In this document: positions 52,743-60,900 of the stretch, piece after piece
Numbering within the stretch: position 1 is the stretch's first letter
Layout: every line of letters begins with the position of its first letter
Source: Paenibacillus sp. GP183
GTDB lineage: Bacteria > Bacillota > Bacilli > Paenibacillales > NBRC-103111
Length of the DNA stretch: 64,000 nt
NCBI RefSeq assembly: GCF_900104695.1
Contig: NZ_FNSW01000001.1
Location: forward strand, 372,001 to 436,000
Reading direction: 5' to 3'
Position numbers and translations under genes: made by a program
Notes under the pieces: generated by a model
Told to the model about the DNA's origin: nothing
What the model saw: the letters and a program-made list of their open reading frames with translations, nothing else
The model's database searches: none

Positions 52743-52780
52743 AGCTGCTTTTCTGCTTTTTAGCGGAAGGCGGCTTTTTT
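52743..52780 (+). terminator. Terminator after rbgA
   Basis: AGCTGCTTTTC pairs with GGAAGGCGGCT with G-T pairs, then T6. Confidence 0.72.
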
Positions 52781-52873
52781 AGTTGTGCCAAAAGATTCTA
52801 TAAATCTAGCATGTACAAGTGGATGAATCAGGGTGAATTCCTTTATAATAGAAAGGTGGGAGGGATTATACCT

Positions 52874-53509
52874 ATGCTGGAGCATGAAAAGTCGTTATGG
52901 GAGCAAGGGTTTTCGCTCATTGCCGGAATTGATGAAGTTGGCAGAGGATGCTTGTTCGGAGATGTTGTGGCTGCTGCTATTATTTTGCCTGCCAGCCTGG
53001 TTATAGAGGAAATCAACGATTCCAAGAAGCTTTCCGAGAAAAAAAGAGAAATGTTTTATGAGATCATCATGAGTGAAGCGATTGCAGTTGGCATCGGAAT
53101 AGTCGATGTGGATACGATAGAAGCCATCAATATCAAGCAAGCCGCTCGTCTGGCAATGAAACAAGCCGTTGAAAAATTGGAGGTTGAGCCTCATTATTTG
53201 CTGGTTGATGCTGAGACGGTTGATTGTGTGTTCCCCCAGCTGGCCATTATTCATGGGGATGCACTCAGTCAGTCGATTGCCGCAGCGTCGATCATTGCGA
53301 AGGTGACGAGAGACCGGATGTGCGCAAAATGGGATCTTGATTATCCGGAGTATGGGATTGCTTCACATAAAGGATATGCGACGAAAGAACATAGAGACAT
53401 GCTGATCCGTTTCGGACCTACAGCGCTGCATCGCAAATTGTTTATCCGCAAAGTCATGGCTGAAACCGAGCAGGTCCAGTTGGAGCTGGAGTTTGATTTT
53501 ACTACATAA
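52874..53509 (+). CDS. rnhB: Ribonuclease HII
   Basis: A 211-residue RNase HII removing ribonucleotides from DNA. The catalytic Asp/Glu pair is in IAGIDEVGRGCLFGDVVAAA, and further acidic residues lie in LLVDAETVD. It has SIAAASIIAKVTRD and the YGIASHKGY motif. The start is ATG 52874 behind GGGAGGG; an earlier ATG at 52811 lacks a site. Confidence 0.95.
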   Translation: MLEHEKSLWEQGFSLIAGIDEVGRGCLFGDVVAAAIILPASLVIEEINDSKKLSEKKREMFYEIIMSEAIAVGIGIVDVDTIEAINIKQAARLAMKQAVEKLEVEPHYLLVDAETVDCVFPQLAIIHGDALSQSIAAASIIAKVTRDRMCAKWDLDYPEYGIASHKGYATKEHRDMLIRFGPTALHRKLFIRKVMAETEQVQLELEFDFTT

Positions 53510-53635
53510 GAAGGTATAAAATTTCGGATCTCCGAAAATAGACTTTCTTATTGGCGAATAAATCTACCTTTAAAGAAAAGCTCCGCAGTAACCGATAGGA
53601 TACATAAGAGGAACGGAAGCAGGAGGTGAACAGGT

Positions 53636-55429
53636 ATGAATATAAGCGGATTGATCCGCAGTCTCGTTGGTGATTTGCAGGCAGCCGAACCAAAGGTGCT
53701 GGAACTAAAGGTAGGGCAGGTCGTGAAGGGTTTGGTTCTGCAATTGCTTAACGATCAAGAAGCTTTTATCAACATAAGCGGACTTGTCGTCCGAGCCAAA
53801 CTGGAGACTCCGCTGAAACAGGGGGATGTGACGGTGCTGCAGGTGCAGCCGGAATCCAATAGCTCCCAGATCCTGCTCAAACCGCTGACTTCATCAGATG
53901 TGCAAATCGCGGATGAATCCATGAAGGATTTATTAAAATCGTTTACCCTTAAGGACGTCCCGGCCAACCGCCAGATGGTCCAGTTGATTCAGCAGGAAGG
54001 CGTTCCGCTGACGAAGGAAACCGTACAGACTTTTGCTGCGCTTCAGCAGGCAGCTCCTGAGGGCGTGAGCAAGGAGGAGTGGACGCAGGCGGCGGTTTTG
54101 GCTTTTAAGCGAGGACTGCCTCTGACGACGGATACGGTATCGGCGCTCCGGCAATCCACCTCCGGCCCGCCTGCGGGCACCGTGCTCGAGCGCCTCGAGC
54201 TGCAGGTCGCTTCGCTCCTGCAGGAGCAGCCCGATCACAGCGCCGCCGCCGCGCTGACGCAGCTCGCGGCTGCGCTAAAGAGCCTGCGGGCTTCCGCAGC
54301 TGCAGCCTGGACCGCGCCGCCGCCAGAGCCTTCGGCAGCGGCCTCCAGCGGCACCGCCGCGCCCGCTGCTGCTCCGCAGCTGGGCGGCGATGCCGCTAAG
54401 GCGTCCGCCCCCGGGGGGACGCCAGCAGCAGCTTCGCCCGGCGAAGCTGCGAGACCTGCTGCCTCCGCTGAGCAGGAGGCGAATGCCAGCGCCGGCGTGA
54501 AGGTGCCGGCGTCAGGCTCTCTGCCCGAGGCGGCTGTGCCGCGGGCTGTGGGGATGGCTCAGCCGCAGCGGGCTGAGCCAAGTAGCGCAGGCGAACCGCC
54601 GCCTCCGGCGTCGCAGGAGGCGGGTTCGGCTGCGGCGCGGCCGCATGCGCAAGCGGCGGCGGGGGCTGCCGCCGCTGCCGAGTCAGCGCCGCCGCCGGTG
54701 GCTCCGCCCGAGCCGAATTGGATCGGGCGGCTGCTCCAGAGTCTCGGCGTGGAGCATGAGCATCAGCTCGCGAAGATGCCTGAGCTTCTTCGAACGTCTA
54801 CAGACATGCTCCCTTCCGCTGGAGATGCACAAAGCAGCGGCGTCTCCAAGCCGGACACCGACACGCTCAAAAGCATGCTGCTTCACCTGTCTACGGCAGA
54901 TGATTTGCCAGCGCCGCTGAAGGAAACCGTGCAGCAAGCTCTGCAGCAAATTACAGGGCAGCAGCTTCTGCTGTCCTCTGACCGAAGCTCAATGTTTTCG
55001 AATATCACGATGTTCATTCCCTTTATGGATGGGAGCGGCCAGCAGTCGGCGTCCGTGCATATTCAATCTCGCAAAGGGCAGCGAGGGGAAGTCGATGCCA
55101 ACAACTGCAGGCTCTTGTTCGATTTGCAAATGAAAACCATAGGGAACACACTCGTCGATGTACAGGTTGTAAACAAAATCGTCAGTCTTCAGGTTCATAA
55201 TGATCTGCCCGCTCTGGCAGAACTAGTAGAAGGCTCACGGGAAGAGATCGCCGCATCCTTACTAAAAGCAGGCTATCAATTTTTCTCGTTAAAATGCTTG
55301 CACTATCCCCAATTCGTTACGGATAAAGAGGAGGGTTCAACCAAGAACGCTCTCATAGAGGGAACCAAAATGGATTTAAAGTCTCTGTATGAACCAAAGC
55401 CGTACAAGGGAGTGGACTATCGGGCATGA
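53636..55429 (+). CDS. YlqG-like protein related to flagellar hook-length control
   Basis: A 597-residue protein. The N-terminal part (about 1-200) is ordinary. A low-complexity Ala/Pro/Ser/Glu segment (about 205-360) is encoded by very G+C-rich DNA (about 54.15-54.73 kb). The C-terminal domain (about 440-590) has the compact FliK-like beta pattern around LLFDLQMKTIGNTLVDVQVV. It is coupled by a four-base overlap to a FlhB-like gene, as in Bacillus ylqG-ylqH. The gene lies outside any flagellar operon and its function is unknown. ATG behind AGGAGGTG. Confidence 0.8.
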   Translation: MNISGLIRSLVGDLQAAEPKVLELKVGQVVKGLVLQLLNDQEAFINISGLVVRAKLETPLKQGDVTVLQVQPESNSSQILLKPLTSSDVQIADESMKDLLKSFTLKDVPANRQMVQLIQQEGVPLTKETVQTFAALQQAAPEGVSKEEWTQAAVLAFKRGLPLTTDTVSALRQSTSGPPAGTVLERLELQVASLLQEQPDHSAAAALTQLAAALKSLRASAAAAWTAPPPEPSAAASSGTAAPAAAPQLGGDAAKASAPGGTPAAASPGEAARPAASAEQEANASAGVKVPASGSLPEAAVPRAVGMAQPQRAEPSSAGEPPPPASQEAGSAAARPHAQAAAGAAAAAESAPPPVAPPEPNWIGRLLQSLGVEHEHQLAKMPELLRTSTDMLPSAGDAQSSGVSKPDTDTLKSMLLHLSTADDLPAPLKETVQQALQQITGQQLLLSSDRSSMFSNITMFIPFMDGSGQQSASVHIQSRKGQRGEVDANNCRLLFDLQMKTIGNTLVDVQVVNKIVSLQVHNDLPALAELVEGSREEIAASLLKAGYQFFSLKCLHYPQFVTDKEEGSTKNALIEGTKMDLKSLYEPKPYKGVDYRA

Positions 55430-55719
55430 ATGACAAACCAACTACCATGAAGAAGGCGGTGGCTTTGAAGTACGCACCGGATAAGTCCAGTGCTCCCGTT
55501 CTGGTCGCCAAAGGGAAAGGGCACATGGCGGAAACCATACTCCAAAAAGCCAAAGAAAACAGCATTCCCATCCAAGAGGATGCTTCTCTGGTGGAGGTCC
55601 TTTCCAAACTGGATTTAGACCAGGAAATCCCCGCAGAGTTATATCAACTCGTTGCCGAAGTGCTGAGCTTTATTTACAGATCCGATAGTCGGATACATCG
55701 AATGAATCAGAAGAGTTAA
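55426..55719 (+). CDS. YlqH-like protein, FlhB cytoplasmic-domain homologue
   Basis: A 97-residue protein resembling the C-terminal half of FlhB/EscU (AVALKYAPDKSSAPVLVAKG, then MAETILQKAKENSIPIQEDASL). It lacks the membrane part and the autocleaving NPTH of full-length FlhB. Standalone FlhB-C proteins (YlqH, FhlX) can support export in some species. Paired with the YlqG/FliK-like gene, it suggests a dedicated length-control or export-switch module. Confidence 0.87.
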   Translation: MNDKPTTMKKAVALKYAPDKSSAPVLVAKGKGHMAETILQKAKENSIPIQEDASLVEVLSKLDLDQEIPAELYQLVAEVLSFIYRSDSRIHRMNQKS

Positions 55720-55743
55720 GAGGGTTACCCTGAAAGGAGTTAT

Positions 55744-56121
55744 ATGGAAAAACGGGCATTAGACTCGAGAAAGCGGATTGGAGCAGAGGGAGAGGAAGTC
55801 GCTGCGGCTTATCTTCACAATCTGGGCTACCGTATTCATCATAGAAATTGGCGCTGCAGCCGAGGAGAAATCGATATTATTGCCGAATTTGAAGGCAGAT
55901 TGATCTTTATTGAAGTGAGAAGCCGCAGCATACACGGCAAATATGGTACCGCCAAAGAGTCTGTGGACGCACGTAAACAGCAGCAGGTTCGCGAGACAGC
56001 TCAGTTCTATTTGCACCGCTTCCACCAGCATGAACGAAATCTTCGCTTTGACGTGATCACAGTCGAATTCAATGGAGAAGGGCAAACGCCTCATCTTGAG
56101 CATACAAAGGGAGCGTTTTAG
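55744..56121 (+). CDS. yraN: UPF0102 family nuclease-fold protein YraN
   Basis: A 125-residue YraN with a Holliday-junction-resolvase-like PD-(D/E)XK core: GAEGEEVAAAYL, RGEIDIIAEFEGRLIFIEVRSR. The usual Lys of EVK is Arg here (EVR), seen in many YraN. Function unknown. Normally followed by comM; here the neighbouring comM is on the minus strand and truncated. Confidence 0.92.
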   Translation: MEKRALDSRKRIGAEGEEVAAAYLHNLGYRIHHRNWRCSRGEIDIIAEFEGRLIFIEVRSRSIHGKYGTAKESVDARKQQQVRETAQFYLHRFHQHERNLRFDVITVEFNGEGQTPHLEHTKGAF

Positions 56122-56272
56122 CAGGCTTTTAGCAACCTTTTAGCAACCTTTTTAATAGAGGCCGACTTTACCCTCACTCGCCTAACTCTTAATTTCCGAA
56201 ACAACACTCTTGGCCATGTCTACGTGTTCATTTTATTATTGGCAGTTTCTTCCAATCTCTTTCTCCCTCTTT

Positions 56273-56980
56273 TTACACACTCTTTTTATCCAAATTCCGG
56301 TACTGGATGGCTTCGGCTACATGCTGCGGCTCAATGGCATCGCTATCCTCCAGATCTGCTATTGTGCGGGCCAATCTCAATATTCGATCATAGGCTCTTG
56401 CACTTAGCCCCAACTTTTCAAAGGATGAGCTGAGGATCGCTTCTCCCTCTTTGGTCAGCTTGCCTATTTGGTGAAGCAGCTTCCCGCCTAACTCTTTATT
56501 GCTATGAATCTCCAGCCCTCGATAACGAATCAATTGCCGCTCCCCCGCGCTCATCACCATGTGAAGCATTTCGGCAGAAGACAGCGACTGCCCTTGCTCT
56601 TTTAAATTCGCATAGCTGAGCCTTGGCACCTCTACATGCAGATCGATGCGGTCTAATAGCGGCCCAGACAGCCTTGAGCGATATTTTAAAATCTGCAATG
56701 GACTGCATCTGCAGGAATTCGCTTCTGTTTCAGCTCCATGGTATCCGCACGGACAGGGGTTCATTGCAGCTGCGAGCAGAAAGTCCGATGGAAAAGTGTA
56801 AACGGCTCTTGCACTTCCTATTGTGACCAGACGATCCTCAAGCGGCTGCCGCAGCACTTCAAGCACACCACGAGTAAATTCGGGGAACTCATCCAGAAAG
56901 AGTACACCTCGATGGGCCAAGCTGACCTCTCCAGGTTTAGGTATGGAGCCTCCGCCAACCAATCCGGCAGATGATACGGT
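56273..56980 (-). pseudogene. comM: comM/yifB, C-terminal part only
   Basis: About 235 residues homologous to the second half of ComM, a Mg-chelatase-like AAA+ helicase that promotes branch migration in natural transformation. Seen are TVSSAGLVGGGSIPKPGE, GVLFLDEFPEF (Walker B), AMNPCPCGYHG and RLSGPLLDRIDLHVEVP. The Lon-like N-terminal domain and Walker A (roughly 270 residues) are absent; similarity stops at about 56980 and unrelated DNA follows. A tandem TTTTAGCAACC pair lies past its 3' end (56127-56148). Confidence 0.85.
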
Positions 56981-57127
56981 AATATAAAGGGTGGAGAGGA
57001 AATTAACAAGATCAAACCTTCGTGAATATGCAAAACAACATGGGGGTCGAAGAACAGCAAGCCATCGAACTAGAAATGATTGAAAAATCCGAGGAAATTA
57101 AAGACGCAGGTCATGTGATAAATAAAC

Positions 57128-57157
57128 AAAAGGGTTACTACATTCGGCAACCCTTTT
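57128..57157 (-). terminator. Terminator after the second sspH gene
   Basis: AAAAGGGTT pairs with AACCCTTTT around a 12-base loop; A-run and T-run on both sides. Confidence 0.8.
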
Positions 57158-57181
57158 ATCTTCATACAATTTTGCTGGTGT

Positions 57182-57373
57182 TTAATCGGTCGTCGTTAAT
57201 TCTTCTAAGCTGTTTACAGAAACCTTTTGTTGATTCTCTGGATTTTCAAGTTCATAGATACCAGCCGTTTCATTTCTTTCATCTACATTTTGAATATAGA
57301 TTCGCTTGCCTTCATAGGTCACGTTAGCCATATCAGCAGAATTTGCAATTTCTTTTGCTCGTTGTGTATCCAT
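57182..57373 (-). CDS. sspH: H-type small acid-soluble spore protein, second copy
   Basis: A 63-residue SspH paralogue: MDTQRAKEIANSADMANVTY, YIQNVDERNETAGIYELE, with a longer, Thr-rich end than the copy at 27.9 kb. ATG behind GGAGGTCA. Its own terminator follows. Like the first copy, it lies on the minus strand in an accessory region. Confidence 0.93.
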   Translation of the reverse strand: MDTQRAKEIANSADMANVTYEGKRIYIQNVDERNETAGIYELENPENQQKVSVNSLEELTTTD

Positions 57374-57919
57374 AATACATGACCTCCATATCTTTAATGA
57401 ATTTAATGTTTACAATAGATTTTTTAATTATTCAATTACATTACTCATAAGGTTATTACGCTGGCTAAATCAATTGACAACATCTGCACGTCACTGTTTA
57501 TCAACACGACGAGTTTATGGTAGTCTTAATCGCAGTTGGTTCATAGCTTCCAAGTAGCTTTTTCACTACAGGTGATCAAAAAGGTAATTCCGTGCCAGCG
57601 GTAACCAATAATGTATATAATAACAAACCTTAACGCTTGCGCTAGAATGGTGCAGGCATTTTTTTATTTAAAACGATTAGGAAATGATACCCTTTGACCA
57701 GAGTATGTACCGCGAGGTGGTGGATCTGCCCGAAATTATATCAAAACCTTAATTTCAAAGGATGTTAGGTCTATTTACATTGAATTAGGCGTATTTTTCA
57801 TGGAATGGTAAATTATATACTAGCTCGAAATTGCAGGAATTAGGCAGTTATTCGTCGAATTTATTTGTATTATTTAAATTTTCGGCGTGCAATCGTGGGA
57901 TTTAAAGGAGCAAAAGACA
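57374..57919. other. Gene-poor A+T-rich gap before the DUF4011 helicase
   Basis: No credible gene. It contains a terminator-like hairpin at 57635-57665 with no gene in front of it, suggesting a lost gene, and only a weak promoter-like TATACT near 57815. The helicase frame is open to 57887 but the usable start is 57920. Confidence 0.5.
57635..57665 (+). terminator. Orphan terminator-like hairpin
   Basis: GCTTGCGC pairs with GTGCAGGC (two G-T pairs) around TAGAATG, then T7. No plus-strand gene precedes it within 1.5 kb except the yraN unit. Confidence 0.55.
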
Positions 57920-60900
57920 TTGGCAACAGACCTATTAAGTAAAAAACTGCATAAATGGAAAACCAACTTAATCGATTTATCCAAAAGAAATCGCTTATTG
58001 AACTTTAAAGATAATACGTCATCTGTTATCCAGTTTAATCCAGATATTGATCAAGTTTTTGGGTTGCTCGCAAATGATAAAGCGATTAAAGTAAACAGCA
58101 TCGCCGATATCGAAAAATTTATTATCAAAGAAAAACGCGCAAGAAAGAAGAAACTCGGGTTAGAACAAGACAGTGATGATGCTTTCGAAGATGTTGAATC
58201 ATCTGCGTATGAAAGGTTAGAAAATGCGCTATCGGCAATTCGCTTAAAGGCAAAGTCATCGCTGGATGAAAAAGGGGTTAATACCCTTTTTATCACGTTT
58301 GGTTTACTCACCTGGAAAGAATCAAAAGACAGCAACATTGAAATGAAATCTCCATTGCTATTGCTGCCAGTAACTCTGAAAAGGGAAAGCTCGGACAAGC
58401 CTTATTATTTAGAAAAATACGATGATGACTTAACGCTAAACCCAACTTTAATACAAAAATTAAAACTTGATTTCGGATTGCAAATTCCTTCCTTCGAGTC
58501 TGAAGAAGAACTTGATATTACAAAATTCATCAAGGATTTTTCAAATTACATTAAGGATTTTAAAGAATGGTCGGTTTCCCAAGATTCTTATCTGGGGCTC
58601 TTTTCGTTTAGCAAGCTTGTGATGTATAAAGATTTTGAACAATTTAGCGAGCAAATAAAACAGCATAGCTTGGTTCAGCAACTTGCTGGTCTTTCAAATG
58701 AGCATACACAAAGTATTGAAACAGACACAATTTCCATTCGTGAGCATGACAGGACTTCGAAATCCGTATCCTCCTTTCAGGTTTTGGATGCCGACTCCAG
58801 CCAGCAAGAAGCCATACTTGCAGCAAACAAAGGACAAAGTTTTATTATCAGTGGTCCTCCAGGAACAGGTAAGAGCCAAACCATCTCTAATATTATTGCC
58901 GATAGCCTAGCAAAGGGCAAAAGGGTATTGTTCGTTAGCGAAAAGAAAGCTGCCTTAGAAGTAGTCAAAAGGCGACTCGATAGCCAGAACCTGGGCGATT
59001 TTGTTCTTGAGCTCCATAGCAACAACGCAAATAAAAAATACGTCCTGGATGAATTATACCGGACCTTAAAACTACAGGTATCCCCAAATCCAGCAAGCCT
59101 TCCATTTGAACCCTTTGATAAAATAAAAATGCTTTTAAATAATTATGTTGACGCTGTTCATACTGCAGTTGAACCTCTCGGTTTTACCGCGCAGCGAGTG
59201 CACGGTGAATTAGCAAAGCTCGATAAGATTGATGAGCTCACTTTTTCCATTGAGGATATCAAATCCTTAGACAAAGAAAGATTGGATCTTATTTTTGATC
59301 TGCTTCAGCGTCTTGGTCAATATGATCATATCCTCAAAAATAGCGATAATCATATTTGGAAAGGGACATCCGTTGATCGGTTCACTTTTGAGCTTCAAAG
59401 CGACATTGCATCTAAGTTCAAACGTTTGGCTGAAAATTTAACCGGTGTGAATAAAATCTTAGGATCAGTTGTGGATTTAATCGGAACAGACTGGTCACTT
59501 ACACCTGATAACATTCAAAAAAATCAGGAGCTCAGCAGCTTATTTTCGCATGTACCAAAAGTACCTATCAGTTGGCTAAAAAATGATGACGCGTTAAGTG
59601 AGAATTCAAAGCTATATGAGAAGGCAAGTGAAAAATTCGAAAACTACCACAATGAAAAAATAAGCCTAACAAAAAAGTATGCAGAAGAGGTTACACAGCT
59701 TGATCTGGAGCAACAAAAGTCCGCTCTAGAATCCGCTGTTTCTCAGTTGCAACTTATCTTGCAAAATCCTCTCGAATACATCGATAGTTTAATTACTTCA
59801 AACAGATTATTTTATGAAGCCATTAAACAGGCACAGCATTCGATACAAACCTTGGAAAGTATAAGATCATACACAACAGAAATGTTCGATATTGAATTTG
59901 AACAGATCACGTTAAATGAAGTGAAAAAGATTCAATTTATACTTGAAAAAGTTACGGCTAACCTAACCCCAACCGAAAATTGGTTTGACGAAGAGTCAAC
60001 TGAAACACTTCATCAAATCCTAAAAGAAGGCAAGACACAGGTTGAAGAATACGTTGCTGACAAAGCGAAGTTCTCGCAAAAATACGATCTTGAATTGCTG
60101 CAGCGAGATGAATTAAAGGGAATGCTTGACCGGTTTATGAAACAGTATACAAGCATTTTCCATATTTTCAACAAATCGTATCGGCAAGACCAAAAGGTAT
60201 TTAAGTTTTATCTAAAGTCAGGTAAAAAGCTTAAATTCGATGAAATGCTTCAAGATGTTAAACTTGCCGCAAGGCTAAATGAAAAACAAACTTGGATCAA
60301 GCAGGAAGATGAGAATTTAAAACGATGGCTTGGCAAGCTGTATAAAGGGGAAGAAACGGACTGGGAGCTGCTACAAAGTCAGATCCATCAAGTGGACGAG
60401 CTCTGTGCCTTTATTAAAAGCAATAACCTTGCCAAAGAGAAACTCATCGGGCTTTTATTGCATCCGAATGCAAGTGACATTGAAAAGACTTCAAAATATC
60501 TGCAGGAGCTTATCGCCGCACAAGAACAATATCAAGCAAGTAAGCCAGAACTAGAGAAAGCCATTAAGACAGACGTTATTGATTTAAATAATGCCTTCGT
60601 CATCACGTTGCTTAATGATATTTTGAAAAAAATTATCGTCAATTCCGACCCAATATTAAACACGAGCAATACTTTGCGAAATTTTGCCGTGAGCCCTGTT
60701 TTCACCGGTTACAAGGAGCTTAAAGAAGATATTTTTGAAATTTTAAATTTCATGGGTATCAGGCGTGACATAGAAAATGAAATGGCTCATTTTTCGCAGG
60801 CGTTTGGTGCTTTGTTTAATGGCTATGAAACAAATTGGACGGATGTGTTAGCAGCGCTTGAATGGACCAAAAAACTTACAGATATATTAGGTAAACACTT

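Noticed and set aside
53636-55719. Flagellar gene cluster
   Set aside because: Only FliK-like and FlhB-C-like genes are present, without hook, basal-body or export genes.
57022-57171. Plus-strand frame beginning MNMQNNMGVEEQQAIELEM beside the comM break
   Set aside because: Plausible amino acid use but no ribosome site; it runs through the sspH terminator and then antisense to sspH.
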